64,000 nucleotides of DNA, from NCBI GenBank assembly GCA_005116745.1, contig SWDS01000010.1:338432-402431 (forward strand), read 5' to 3'. The position numbers were made by a program, and so were the translations under genes. The notes under the pieces are model-generated. The model was not told the origin of the DNA, did not search any database, and saw nothing but the letters and a program-made list of their open reading frames with translations. Below are positions 53,148 through 62,525 of the stretch, in pieces. The DNA comes from Nitrospira sp. Lineage in GTDB: Bacteria > Nitrospirota > Nitrospiria > Nitrospirales > Nitrospiraceae. The stretch's first letter is position 1. Each line of letters opens with the position of its first letter.

Positions 53148-54206
53148 TTAACGCCGTTGGGCGCTATGGAGAAGTTCCATTCGCGGGTCTGGATGCCGTT
53201 GTGTGCTCAAACGTTCGTACAACATCCGTTCGTCTTCGCTGACGCTGGCTGGTATGACAATCTGCAACGTCAGGAACAGATCGCCATGCCCGCCTGTGGC
53301 CGAGGGAAGCCCCTTCCCTTTGAGTCGGAGTTTCCCGTCGGCTTTGCTGCCCGGTGGAACCTTGACCTTCACCGGTTCCGCTAAGGTTGGCGCAGTTACC
53401 TCTGCCCCGAGCATGGCTTCCCAAGGATAGACGGGCAGACTGACATGCAAGTCCGAACCGTGTCGGCGAAAGATGGGATCAGAGGGGATGACCACATGCA
53501 GATACAGGTCCCCGCGCTTTCCGCCATGCGTTCCAGGCTGGCCTTTTCCAGCAACCCGAACCCGTGTTCCGTCTTGCACGCCAGCGGGAATCCGCACTTC
53601 AATGGTCTTGGATTCGGTTGTCATCCCGGAACCCTGACAGGTAATGCACGATCGGCTACGCACGGTGCCGCTTCCTTGACAGGTCGAGCATGTTCGAGGC
53701 TCACGCAGATTGACGCGCCTCGTCACACCGGTGAGCACCTCGCGCAGCCCCAATTGGACGTCGGTCTCGAGGTCCTCTCCCGGCATTCCAGCTCCACTGC
53801 GTCCGGCTCCGCCGCGGTCGCGGTTTCCAAAGATGTTTTCAAAAAAATCGGAGAATTGCTCGCTCCCGGCTCCGCCGCTTCCTGGACGGTTGTAGCCTCC
53901 ATCGGAGCCCCATGGTCCGCCAAACCCTTGTCCTCCGGTCTGCTGACGAGCTTTCTCGAATGCTTGCGCTTGTTCCCAATCGGCTCCGTACTGGTCATAC
54001 TTCTTCCGCTTCTCCGGATCGGTCAGGACTTCCTGCGCCTCATTGAGCTCTTTAAATTTCTTTTCCATCTCCGCCTTCTTCGCCCCGGCATGGAGATCGG
54101 GATGGTACTGGCGGGCGAGTCGGCGGTAGGCTTTTTTGATGTCGTCGGGCGAAGCCGTGCGCGGGAGGCCGAGCACCTGATAGTAGTCGCGTGGGGTCGT
54201 TGCCAT
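53148..54206 (-). CDS. DnaJ-type co-chaperone with a reduced zinc domain
   Basis: A 352-residue protein. J domain at residues about 5-72 with the HPD motif in [10 protein letters not shown], then a Gly-rich G/F region, then a short zinc region with only two CxxCxGxG motifs (CSTCQGSG and CITCQGSG, residues about 175-195) where DnaJ has four, and the two substrate-binding beta domains ([19 protein letters not shown] and [15 protein letters not shown]). It stimulates DnaK through the HPD motif. The halved zinc domain could hold one zinc site. It is intermediate between DnaJ and CbpA. Confidence 0.9.
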   Translation of the reverse strand: MATTPRDYYQVLGLPRTASPDDIKKAYRRLARQYHPDLHAGAKKAEMEKKFKELNEAQEVLTDPEKRKKYDQYGADWEQAQAFEKARQQTGGQGFGGPWGSDGGYNRPGSGGAGSEQFSDFFENIFGNRDRGGAGRSGAGMPGEDLETDVQLGLREVLTGVTRRVNLREPRTCSTCQGSGTVRSRSCITCQGSGMTTESKTIEVRIPAGVQDGTRVRVAGKGQPGTHGGKRGDLYLHVVIPSDPIFRRHGSDLHVSLPVYPWEAMLGAEVTAPTLAEPVKVKVPPGSKADGKLRLKGKGLPSATGGHGDLFLTLQIVIPASVSEDERMLYERLSTQRHPDPRMELLHSAQRR

Positions 54207-54630
54207 ACGTGATTTAGGAGATGAGAAGCATCATCGTCTGGATCAGCTTACGGAGTGTAGACCTGGTTTGCAAGGGCCGAACGGATCAGCAAGAAGTCGA
54301 ATTTTTATCCCGTGGCATGAGCCTAGATTGAGGGCAGATCTCGCATGCGGCTAGCCAGGCACAGATGTCTTCAAGTGATGGGCCGAGATCAATAGTTAAA
54401 GTAATACTTTATTAGTATGGGCGCGCAAACAGCATCAGCGGACAGCGTGAGAGAATTGAAAGGTCATATGTGCTTAACGGGAGATTCTGCGGAGCTTCCA
54501 AAATCTCCTGCGCGATTGACCTCCGAACCACGATCCGCTATGAAGTAGGGATAACCGATGCGAGAGACTCGAGTGATGGACTGGCGATAAACGAAGAGTT
54601 GAAAGTTTACATAATATATCTTATCAGACT
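54207..54630. other. Intergenic region, no gene
   Basis: About 420 bp without a coding frame of quality. It contains a small inverted repeat, AAAGTA-A-TACTTT, near 54400, and an AT-rich TTTACATAATATATC just before the next gene, which probably holds its promoter. No clear ribosome site precedes ATG 54631. Confidence 0.5.
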
Positions 54631-55287
54631 ATGACATTTGAGCTGCTTGGCCGAGTACATAAAGAGCTTTCAATTACCGGACATGCGTTCTACGAAACGA
54701 TTCTTTCGATTTCCGAACTCGTGAATCGAAAGGTTCAGATTATTCGGCTCCATTGGCAGGCGTCTACGTTGCTTCAGCGCATTGACGATGTTACGGCTGA
54801 GGTCGGCCAACAAATCGTTGTGCAGGTCTCTGATCGACTTCAGGACCAGAGTCACCCCGATGCGGTTGTCGGCGTGATCGATCAGACTCTTGCCAATGCC
54901 ATTTCTCGTGTCCAAGAGTTGAAGCAAACGTTGATCGGGGTTGATGCCGAGATTCGCGAGCTCAAAATCGAGACGGTCCATCAGGATTTGCTCTCTCTTC
55001 AACAGGATTTGGCACTTCGTTCAGGAGGTATCGAGCGGCTGACCGTCGTTCGAGGGGCGGCCGCGGTGGGACAGCTGCTCAGTGCGCTTCCGCAGTATTC
55101 CTCCACTTCTGTGGCTGCCGTTTTGCGAGGGCCTTTTCTATTGGCTCCGACCCAGGATCTTCAGTTTCGACCAGGCGACATCGTGGTGTTGGTTGGTGCG
55201 CAAACGGAACTCGATCAACTTGTCTCCTGGTTTGCCGGCCAGCGTCCCCTCGCTGCGTCGTTCACGAGAGTCGGTGTAGAGGAGTAG
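54631..55287 (+). CDS. Protein with C-terminal RCK_C (TrkA-C) domain
   Basis: A 218-residue protein. The N-terminal 130 residues are helical, possibly coiled coil (LGRVHKELSITGHAFYETIL, HLQ-type repeats, RVQELKQTLIGVDAEIRELK). The C-terminal 75 residues carry a TrkA-C/RCK_C fold: LRGPFLLAPTQDLQFRPGDIVVLVGAQTELDQLVSWF. RCK_C domains bind ligands or divalent ions and gate potassium channels or transporters. No TrkA-N domain or membrane protein is nearby, so it may be a stand-alone sensor. It is 34 bp upstream of the HtrA gene and likely co-transcribed. Confidence 0.75.
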   Translation: MTFELLGRVHKELSITGHAFYETILSISELVNRKVQIIRLHWQASTLLQRIDDVTAEVGQQIVVQVSDRLQDQSHPDAVVGVIDQTLANAISRVQELKQTLIGVDAEIRELKIETVHQDLLSLQQDLALRSGGIERLTVVRGAAAVGQLLSALPQYSSTSVAAVLRGPFLLAPTQDLQFRPGDIVVLVGAQTELDQLVSWFAGQRPLAASFTRVGVEE

Positions 55288-55321
55288 GCACATCGACAGA
55301 GATCAGATACAATATCGCCCA

Positions 55322-56713
55322 ATGCTAGCTCGAGCATTACCAGCAGTATCTGTGCTGTTCTATTGTATCGCTCCCCTCCTTTTAGCTGTCATCGGATGTG
55401 GGGTAGCTGAGGCCGTATCGCCGGACTCACCCGGCATTCGCATGCTTGAAGAGATTCAAGCCGTCATTACCGAACTCGCTGAGCAGGCCAAACCTTCCGT
55501 CGTCAATCTGTTTCCCATCACCAGCACGAGTAGGCTTCACGAAGGGTCCGGTGAGCGTACGCCGAATGCGTCAGGCTCCGGTTCGGGCCTGATCGTCGAC
55601 AGTGACGGCCATATCGTGACAAACCATCATGTGATTGGTGACGCCACTGAGATCGAAGTGCGGTTTTCTGATAAGACGAAGCGTATCGCTCATGTAGTCG
55701 GCAAAGATCCGGACACCGATTTAGCAGTGCTCAAGGTGACCACCGATCGACCCCTGCCCAGCGCGCGATTTGGTGATTCTGCCGGCGTCAAGGTCGGTCA
55801 ATGGGTGTTGGCCGTCGGAAATCCATTCGGACTGGACCGGACGGTGACGCTTGGCGTGGTCAGCGGCATCGGTCGAGAAAATATGAACCTCTCACGGTAC
55901 GAAAACTTTATCCAGACCGATGCCTCGATCAACCCTGGAAATTCCGGGGGCCCGCTCTTTAACCTACGTGGTGAGGTGATCGGCATCAATACGGCGATCA
56001 TTAATTTCGCTCAAGGCATCGGATTCGCCATTCCCTCCAATATGGCCAAGCAGGTCATCGAACAGTTACTTGCAAAAGGCAAAGTCGTGCGGGGCTGGCT
56101 CGGCGTTGGGATTCAACCGTTGACGGCTGAGTTGGCGAAAAAATTTGGAGTCACCGAAGGCGAAGGGGTACTCGTGAACGAAGTCTTCGAGAAAGACCCC
56201 GCAGCCTTGGCTGGGATCAAGCCGGGCGATGTCATTGTCCGGATCGACGGCGCCGTTGTTGATTCACCAAATAAGCTGTCTCGTTTGATCGCGACGCTGA
56301 TTCCGGGCACGACCTCAACGATTGAAGTCGTCCGGGATCTGAAACGCTTGACGATGGACGTTCCTCTCACCGAGCGGCGTGATACAGCTGTCATTGCATC
56401 GCTTCCTCAACAAGAGGAGAAGTTGGAGGTGAAACTTGGCCTTGACCTCCAAGACCTGACGACCGCCCTGGCGGAGAGGTTCAAGCTTCGTGAATCGAAG
56501 GGTGTGCTCATCACAAAGGTTGAACCCAACAGCCGTGCTCAAGCGGAAGGCCTCCGTGAAGGTGACCTCCTTAAAGAGGTCAACCGTCTGGAAGTGTCTT
56601 CCGTCGCAGAATTTATATCAGCCATTGCACGGTCTAGGCGTGGCGATACCCTGTTGCTCCGTGTGCTTCGGGAAAGCCGCGCATTTTATGTCGTGCTCAA
56701 AGCCTACGACTGA
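55322..56713 (+). CDS. HtrA/DegP-family serine protease
   Basis: A 463-residue periplasmic protease. Signal or lipoprotein-like N terminus (VSVLFYCIAPLLLAVIGCGV with a Cys), then the trypsin-like domain with His in VTNHHVIGDA, Asp in PDTDLAVLKV, and Ser in NPGNSGGPLF. Two PDZ domains follow at about residues 265-355 (RGWLGVGIQPLT) and 365-463 (VLITKVEPNSRAQAEGLREGDLL). It degrades misfolded envelope proteins. The gene is co-directional with the RCK_C gene. Confidence 0.94.
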   Translation: MLARALPAVSVLFYCIAPLLLAVIGCGVAEAVSPDSPGIRMLEEIQAVITELAEQAKPSVVNLFPITSTSRLHEGSGERTPNASGSGSGLIVDSDGHIVTNHHVIGDATEIEVRFSDKTKRIAHVVGKDPDTDLAVLKVTTDRPLPSARFGDSAGVKVGQWVLAVGNPFGLDRTVTLGVVSGIGRENMNLSRYENFIQTDASINPGNSGGPLFNLRGEVIGINTAIINFAQGIGFAIPSNMAKQVIEQLLAKGKVVRGWLGVGIQPLTAELAKKFGVTEGEGVLVNEVFEKDPAALAGIKPGDVIVRIDGAVVDSPNKLSRLIATLIPGTTSTIEVVRDLKRLTMDVPLTERRDTAVIASLPQQEEKLEVKLGLDLQDLTTALAERFKLRESKGVLITKVEPNSRAQAEGLREGDLLKEVNRLEVSSVAEFISAIARSRRGDTLLLRVLRESRAFYVVLKAYD

Positions 56714-56718
56714 CGGTC

Positions 56719-58821
56719 TCAATGGGCCGTGAAGGCTTGTCCTTCTGCCTTCTGTCGCTCGATGACCTTTGTAGCCAACTCTCTTGGTACTTCATCATAC
56801 TGGGCGAAATCCATGACATAGCTGCCCCGCCCCCCCGTCATGGCGTTGAGGGCCGTCGCATAGCGAAGCAGCTCAGCTAGTGGAACCAACGCTTTGATTT
56901 GTTCGGCATGGTCTTGTGCGTTGACAGCCACAATACGACCTCGTCGGGCATTCAGGTCCCCCATGACGGCTCCGACCGCGTCGGTCGGTGTGTCGATTTG
57001 GACCGTCATGACCGGTTCAAGCAACACGGGATGCGCGGTCTCTATCGCTTTCTTAAATGCTATTGATCCTGCGACCTTGAACGACATCTCGGACGAATCC
57101 ACTGCATGATAGGATCCGTCATAGACGGCCACCTGCACATCGACGACCGGGAACCCGCTCAACGGTCCCTCATGCATGGCATCCAGAACTCCTTTTTCCA
57201 CAGCGGGAATGAAATTTCGAGGAATCGCTCCTCCAACCACGCGATTCTCAAACGCGTACCCATGGCCGCGCGGGAGCGGCGCCACTTCAAGCCAACAATC
57301 GCCGTATTGCCCATGCCCGCCGGTTTGCTTCTTGTACTTGCCCTGTGCCTGTGATTTCGTCTTGAGCGTTTCTCGGTACGGGACTTTCGGCGTGTGCAGT
57401 ATGACATCGACTCCAAACTTTCGATGGAGCTTTTCAAGGGCCAAATCGATGTGAAACTGCCCCATGCCGCTGAGCACCATCTCCTTGGTTTCGGCATTGC
57501 GCACGAATTCCAGCGTGGGGTCTTCTTCGATGAGTTTGTGAAGCCCAAGGCCTACCTTGTCGATGTCTGTCTTGGACTTGGCGTCAATCGCAAACGACAA
57601 GATCGGCTTTGGTAGGCTCAGTATGGGGTAACAGATGGGAGCCGTCTCTTGACACAGCGTGTCACCGGTATGCGTGTCTTTGAGCTTTCCGATCGCCACG
57701 ATCTCTCCCGCTTGTGCGGAGTCGACGGCCACATGACGTTTACCCAACACCGTGTAGAAATGGCCGAGCTTCTCCCGTACATGTTTGGAAGCATTCAGCA
57801 CCGTGGCATCGGCATGGATGGTCCCGGACAAGACACGGCAATAGGACAGTCGACCGACGAATGGGTCGATAATGGTCTTGAATACATAGGCGGAAAACGG
57901 TTCCTGCAGACTCCCCTTTCGCTCACAGTCTTCGTGAGTCTCTGGGTGAATGCCGCGCCATGGATGGGCCGCACCACGTTCGGAGGGTGACGGTAATAAG
58001 GCGACCATCGCATCCAGCAAGGACCAGACTCCGACATTATGCATGGCGGATCCGCCATAAATGGGAAGGAATTGTTTCGTCTGGATGTCGCGTCGGAGTC
58101 CTTGCAGAAGGTCTTCTTGGCTCAACTCTCCCTGGATCACGTAGGTCTCCAACAAGGTTTCCCCGCTTTCCGCGACCGCCTCCACGAGTTGCTGACGCGC
58201 TCTGTTGAGGATGCTCTCTAGGGGGGGTGAGACTAATAGGTGTTCGATCTTGGTGGAACTCGGCCCAGATCTCACCAGCTTCTCATGTCGTACATCAACT
58301 ACACCGTCTAAATTCACACCAGTGTTGATTGGTACTGCCATAGGGAGTGGAACACAATCTAGCTGTTTGCGACAGCTCTCAAGAGCGTTCTCAAATGACG
58401 CACCTTCTTTATCAAGTCCATTGACGAACACCAGACAAGGAAGGTCTAATTCTTTGATCCTTGTCCAGAGCCGTGCCAGCTCTGTTCTTACCCCCATGGT
58501 TCCGCTCAGAATCAGGATGACTGCATCGGCGGCCTGCAGGGCAGCGAGCGATTCACCAAGAAGATCGAGTGCACCGGGAGGGTCAATTAGGTTGATGTTG
58601 GTGTGATTCCACGTGAACTGAAGAAGGCTGGTACTTGTCGATGTGCGATGCCGAAGTTCTTCGGGCTCAAAATCGGAAACGGTAGTCCCGTGCATCACAG
58701 ACCCGAGCATGGGGATCGCACCACCAACATATAGCAAGGCCTCACTGAGAGAGGTCTTACCGGCACCGGCGCTGGATACGATGGCTACGTTTCTGACGGG
58801 CTCCAGATGGGTTGTGTCCAT
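56719..58821 (-). CDS. Elongation factor G-like GTPase (EF-G paralogue)
   Basis: A 700-residue translational-GTPase-like protein with the five-domain EF-G layout. The G1 motif is SSAGAGKTSL (usually AHIDAGKTT), G3 is DPPGALD (usually DTPGHVD), and G4 is NGLDKE (usually NKMD). Domain IV and V features are present (YGDCWLEV, EPVMTVQIDTP, GDLNARRGRI). The divergent G motifs mark it as a paralogue (FusA2-like family) rather than the housekeeping EF-G. Role unknown; some family members act in ribosome recycling or stress. AAGGAGG precedes the ATG. Confidence 0.88.
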   Translation of the reverse strand: MDTTHLEPVRNVAIVSSAGAGKTSLSEALLYVGGAIPMLGSVMHGTTVSDFEPEELRHRTSTSTSLLQFTWNHTNINLIDPPGALDLLGESLAALQAADAVILILSGTMGVRTELARLWTRIKELDLPCLVFVNGLDKEGASFENALESCRKQLDCVPLPMAVPINTGVNLDGVVDVRHEKLVRSGPSSTKIEHLLVSPPLESILNRARQQLVEAVAESGETLLETYVIQGELSQEDLLQGLRRDIQTKQFLPIYGGSAMHNVGVWSLLDAMVALLPSPSERGAAHPWRGIHPETHEDCERKGSLQEPFSAYVFKTIIDPFVGRLSYCRVLSGTIHADATVLNASKHVREKLGHFYTVLGKRHVAVDSAQAGEIVAIGKLKDTHTGDTLCQETAPICYPILSLPKPILSFAIDAKSKTDIDKVGLGLHKLIEEDPTLEFVRNAETKEMVLSGMGQFHIDLALEKLHRKFGVDVILHTPKVPYRETLKTKSQAQGKYKKQTGGHGQYGDCWLEVAPLPRGHGYAFENRVVGGAIPRNFIPAVEKGVLDAMHEGPLSGFPVVDVQVAVYDGSYHAVDSSEMSFKVAGSIAFKKAIETAHPVLLEPVMTVQIDTPTDAVGAVMGDLNARRGRIVAVNAQDHAEQIKALVPLAELLRYATALNAMTGGRGSYVMDFAQYDEVPRELATKVIERQKAEGQAFTAH

Positions 58822-58903
58822 AGTCTGCCCTCCTTGTTGAGTATGGGGTTAGGCCATTCGCGTCCTCACGTTTCTTGGGCTGGTGCTTTGGTCGGACATC
58901 ATC

Positions 58904-59629
58904 TCAGGGGTCCTTGTACTCGTTATGCTGTCCTGTCAGCCATCCCTCGTCGGCAAAACTCACATATCGACCATCTCCGATGATTACGTGGTCCAATACA
59001 CGGATCCCCAATAGGGTGCCAGCCGTTGTCAGTCGATCGGTCAATCGCCGATCCTCCGGGCTTGGTGTTGGATCTCCGCTGGGATGATTGTGAAGAAAAA
59101 TGACGGCGGCTGCCGATTCACGCACGGCGAGCGCAAAGACCTCACGTGGATGCACGATGCTGAGTGTGAGGCTTCCCTCTGAGACCGTAGCCTCTTTGAT
59201 CACGATATTTTTCGCGTCGAGCAGGATGACCTTGAAGAGTTCGTGTTTCACATCGCGGAGCGCAGGGTGAAAATGTTTGAACAGATCCGAGCTTGAGGAA
59301 ATGCGAGTGCCCGTGGACATTGGAACAGCCAGCGACCGTCTCCCTAAGGCCAATGCGGCTTTGAGTTGGGCGGCTTTGGCGGGACCGACGCCAGGGATGG
59401 TGCAGAGTTCTTCAATGCCACAGGTCGCCAATCCTCCCAGTCCACCGATTCGGTCGAGGAGTTCGATGGCCACTTGCACAGCGGATGAATCGCGGCGGCC
59501 AGTTCTCAGGAGGATGGCGAGAAGATGGGCATCGGATAACGCTTCGGGCCCCTTGGCAAGAAGACGTTCACGGGGACGTTCGGTCTTTGGCCAGTGCGCA
59601 ATGCCCTTTCTCGGTTCCTTGCGTGCCAC
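58904..59629 (-). CDS. radC: RadC-like JAB-domain protein
   Basis: A 241-residue protein. The N-terminal UPF0758 region includes a helix-hairpin-helix (CTIPGVGPAKAAQLKAALALG). The C-terminal JAB/MPN+ domain carries FLHNHPSGDPTPSPEDRRLT, with the zinc ligands His-x-His and Asp. The family is historically called RadC, but a DNA repair role is disputed; deubiquitinase-like chemistry is likely. GTG 59629 is preceded by CTGAGG at a good spacing; a TTG at 59647 is a weaker alternative. Confidence 0.9.
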   Translation of the reverse strand: MARKEPRKGIAHWPKTERPRERLLAKGPEALSDAHLLAILLRTGRRDSSAVQVAIELLDRIGGLGGLATCGIEELCTIPGVGPAKAAQLKAALALGRRSLAVPMSTGTRISSSSDLFKHFHPALRDVKHELFKVILLDAKNIVIKEATVSEGSLTLSIVHPREVFALAVRESAAAVIFLHNHPSGDPTPSPEDRRLTDRLTTAGTLLGIRVLDHVIIGDGRYVSFADEGWLTGQHNEYKDP

Positions 59630-59813
59630 AAAGACCTCAGGTGACAAAAAAATGACGACCCGGACTCTTTTGTACCGCCAAATAGGGAGAAATTACCCGT
59701 CTACTGGAAATACGTAACCAGTAACTAATTGAAATTATTAAATATAACAAATTGGTGCAGCTCTTGCTTAAGTTTGCCACCAGCTGTGAACGTCGCCACC
59801 TTGGGAGGGATCC

Positions 59814-59987
59814 ATGGAATGTCCAAAGTGCAAAGGGATGATGATGTTAGAACGGTTCTCCGATTTTTTTCTCGTGTTCTATGCATGGAAATGCATTAAT
59901 TGTGGAGCCATTATTGACCGCACCATCTCCAACAACCGTAGAAAAAGTTTGGCTGCCCGCGCCCCTCAGACCGTCGAGACTCGGTAA
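59814..59987 (+). CDS. 57-residue zinc-ribbon protein
   Basis: A small protein with two cysteine pairs: CPKC near residue 3 (MECPKCKGMMM) and CINC near residue 27 (AWKCINCGAIID), spaced as in a zinc ribbon, with a basic C-terminal tail (NRRKSLAARA). GGGAGGGA (59803-59810) precedes the ATG. The gene is easily missed because of its length. Homologous short proteins would be needed to assign a role. Two CxxC pairs support one zinc. Confidence 0.75.
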   Translation: MECPKCKGMMMLERFSDFFLVFYAWKCINCGAIIDRTISNNRRKSLAARAPQTVETR

Positions 59988-60182
59988 ATTATTGCGTTTC
60001 GTACTCGAGGTCTGGTCCGCATGGGGCCTATGTGGACTTCAGGACGGTGCTCTCGTCCTTGACGTACCAATAGGCTCAACGAGCGTATTATAGTCCTCTG
60101 AAAGAAGACGGTCAAAAGAGTATTAAGTGCTCCTCCACGACTCAGTTGTGACCCCAATGGTCTCCCTTTCATTCCGCATTTC

Positions 60183-60211
60183 TTGACCCCTGTAAAAACG
60201 CTATGTTAGAT
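60183..60211 (+). promoter_or_regulatory. Possible sigma-70 promoter of rsmD
   Basis: TTGACC (60183-60188), 17-bp spacer, TTAGAT (60206-60211), 29 bp before the rsmD ATG. A moderate match in the only gap ahead of the rsmD-coaD-aminotransferase run. Confidence 0.5.
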
Positions 60212-60240
60212 TCTCACATTTAGTAGACGATGTTTCTGGT

Positions 60241-60810
60241 ATGCGTGTAATCGCTGGTACCCACAGAGGTCGTCGACTCTACGGGCCGCGAACACGTGCT
60301 CTTCGCCCAACCTCTGACCGGGTTCGAGAGGCCCTGTTTTCAATTCTCGGTAATCGGCTGAAGAATGGCCGCTTTTTGGACCTCTACGCCGGGACTGGAG
60401 CCGTGGGGATCGAAGCTGTCAGCCGTGGCATAGAACACGTGACCTCGGTCGAGTCGAACCGTGATGCATTGAAATTACTACATCAAAACTTGGAGCTGTG
60501 TCACATCGGTGAGGAAATAGCGGTGCGGAGTCAGACTGTTCAACAGTTTCTCAGCTACCCCAATCAGTGGAATGGTCCCTATGATATTGTCTTTGCTGAC
60601 CCACCCTATGCGGAGGCGTCCGAGCTGCCAGCATTACTGGCTGAGTCTCGGACCGACGATCTGTTTGCCCTGGATTCCTGGTTGGTCATCGAACATGCTG
60701 CAAAAACCGATTTGCCCATGTCGTTGGGATGCACCCAGTTTCTGCGCCGGTATCGCTATGGGGATACGGCCTTATCCCTCTACATCCGTTCCTCTACTGT
60801 GACGGCATGA
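60241..60810 (+). CDS. rsmD: 16S rRNA (guanine(966)-N2)-methyltransferase
   Basis: A 189-residue SAM-dependent methyltransferase. MRVIAGTHRGRRLYGP, PTSDRVREALFSIL, LDLYAGTGAVGIEAVSRG (SAM site) and the catalytic DPPY in VFADPPYAE. It methylates G966 of 16S rRNA. Its stop overlaps the coaD ATG (ATGA). The rsmD-coaD order is a conserved pair in many bacteria. Confidence 0.95.
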   Translation: MRVIAGTHRGRRLYGPRTRALRPTSDRVREALFSILGNRLKNGRFLDLYAGTGAVGIEAVSRGIEHVTSVESNRDALKLLHQNLELCHIGEEIAVRSQTVQQFLSYPNQWNGPYDIVFADPPYAEASELPALLAESRTDDLFALDSWLVIEHAAKTDLPMSLGCTQFLRRYRYGDTALSLYIRSSTVTA

Positions 60811-61295
60811 AAATCGGCATTTATCCAGGCACGTTTGATCCCATTACACATGGCCACGCTGACATCATCACCCGAAGCCTCCGCGTATTCGACAAGGTGG
60901 TTGTGGCGGTTGCTCCAAATCCGTCGAAACATCCGCTCTTCAATTTGGCTGAACGCCTTGATATGGTGCAGCTGGTCATGAAGGATGTTGGACAGGTTGA
61001 GGTGACACCGTTCGATGGGTTGCTCGTCAGCTATGTTGAGCGGTCAGGCGCCCATGCAATCATCCGCGGCTTGCGCGCCATTTCAGACTTTGAGCATGAG
61101 TTTCAGATGGCGCTCATTAACCGAAAACTTGCGAAGACGGTGGAGACGGTGTTTTTGATGCCGAGCGAAGAATACTCCTACTTATCTTCGACAATCATCA
61201 AAGATGTGGCACAGCACGGGGGCAGTTTGAGCGATTTTGTTCATCCAGAAATCGCCCGACGCCTTCAAGCTCGTATCCGGAGTCTCAAATCATGA
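60807..61295 (+). CDS. coaD: Phosphopantetheine adenylyltransferase
   Basis: A 162-residue nucleotidyltransferase catalysing the penultimate step of coenzyme A synthesis. IGIYPGTFDPITHGHADII contains the HxGH-type site; others are GLLVSYVERSGAHAIIRGLR and PSEEYSYLSSTIIKD. Start and stop overlap the neighbours (ATGA on both sides), so rsmD, coaD and the aminotransferase are coupled. Confidence 0.96.
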   Translation: MKIGIYPGTFDPITHGHADIITRSLRVFDKVVVAVAPNPSKHPLFNLAERLDMVQLVMKDVGQVEVTPFDGLLVSYVERSGAHAIIRGLRAISDFEHEFQMALINRKLAKTVETVFLMPSEEYSYLSSTIIKDVAQHGGSLSDFVHPEIARRLQARIRSLKS

Positions 61296-62485
61296 AATTG
61301 GCAGCACGTGTCGGTCGTATCGCGCCCTCTCCGACGTTGGCTATGGCGGCAACCGCCAAGGCCATGGCCGCGCAAGGACTCGATGTCATCGACTTTTCAG
61401 CCGGAGAACCGGATTTCGACACGCCGGAGCCGGTAAAGGCCGCGGCAGAAGCAGCCATACGCGAGGGGTTTACGAAATATACGCCTTCGTCCGGGATCGA
61501 TGAGTTACGGGGAGCGATTGCCGACAAGCTCCAAGCTGAACTTGGGCTCCGATATGAGAAGTCCCAAATCCTTGTCTCCTGCGGGGCAAAGCACTCGCTC
61601 TATAATTTGGCGGAGGCCTTGCTCGAAGCGGGTGACGAGATCATCATTCCGATCCCCTACTGGGTTTCGTACGCAGATCAGGCGCTTCTCAACGATGCGA
61701 CGCCGGTTCTGTTACCGACCAAAGAAGAGGATGGATACGCCGTTCATGCTCCAGAGTTGGAACGACTCATTACGCCAAGAACCAAAGCCATCATTGTGAA
61801 CAGCCCATGCAACCCTACTGGGGCAACGTATGATCGGGCGACGCTGGAACAGATTGCCTCAGTAGCGGTCCGGCATGACCTTCTGGTGATATCGGATGAG
61901 ATTTATGAAAAGGTGCTCTATGATGGGGCAACGCACATCAGCATTGCTTCGTTGGGATCAGAGATCGCAGCACGCACCGTCATCATCAATGGCGTCTCAA
62001 AGTCTTATGCCATGACAGGGTGGCGAATTGGGTACGCGGCCGGCCCCAAGAATCTGTTGACCGCGATGGCCAATATTCAGAGCCAGAGCACGTCGAATCC
62101 TTGCTCCATCTCGCAGAAGGCCGCCGTCGCTGCATTGCACCTTGGGGAGCCTTTCACACGCATAATGGTGGAAGAGTTCTCCCGCCGTCGAACTGCCGTT
62201 GTGGAAGGGTTGAACAAGATTCCCGGTGTGTCATGCCGAATGCCGAGTGGGGCCTTCTACGCCTTCCCTAATGTGAAAGGCTTGTTGGGGAAACGTGGAC
62301 CTTCGGGAGTGCTGAAGACCCCGAATGACCTGGCGCAGTATCTCTTGCATGACGCGCGAATCGCGGTCGTTCCAGGTGAGCCTTTTGGAAGTCTGGAGCA
62401 TCTCCGGCTCTCCTATGCCACCAGTATGACAACTATCACCAGAGGACTTGAGCGAATGGGGCAGGCGTTCGCGAAGTTGGCGTAA
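61292..62485 (+). CDS. Class I/II aminotransferase (aspartate aminotransferase-like)
   Basis: A 397-residue PLP enzyme of the aspartate aminotransferase Ib subgroup. Motifs: VIDFSAGEPDFDTPEPV, YTPSSGIDELRGAI, VNSPCNPTGATYD, ISDEIYEKVLYDGA and the Schiff-base lysine in GVSKSYAMTGWRIGYA. It likely transfers amino groups between aspartate or glutamate and oxaloacetate; some members also accept aromatic or prephenate substrates. Overlaps coaD by four bases. Confidence 0.92.
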   Translation: MKLAARVGRIAPSPTLAMAATAKAMAAQGLDVIDFSAGEPDFDTPEPVKAAAEAAIREGFTKYTPSSGIDELRGAIADKLQAELGLRYEKSQILVSCGAKHSLYNLAEALLEAGDEIIIPIPYWVSYADQALLNDATPVLLPTKEEDGYAVHAPELERLITPRTKAIIVNSPCNPTGATYDRATLEQIASVAVRHDLLVISDEIYEKVLYDGATHISIASLGSEIAARTVIINGVSKSYAMTGWRIGYAAGPKNLLTAMANIQSQSTSNPCSISQKAAVAALHLGEPFTRIMVEEFSRRRTAVVEGLNKIPGVSCRMPSGAFYAFPNVKGLLGKRGPSGVLKTPNDLAQYLLHDARIAVVPGEPFGSLEHLRLSYATSMTTITRGLERMGQAFAKLA

Positions 62486-62525
62486 GAGAGTTGAGGTTGC
62501 TGCAACGATAAGAGGGAGGAAACCG

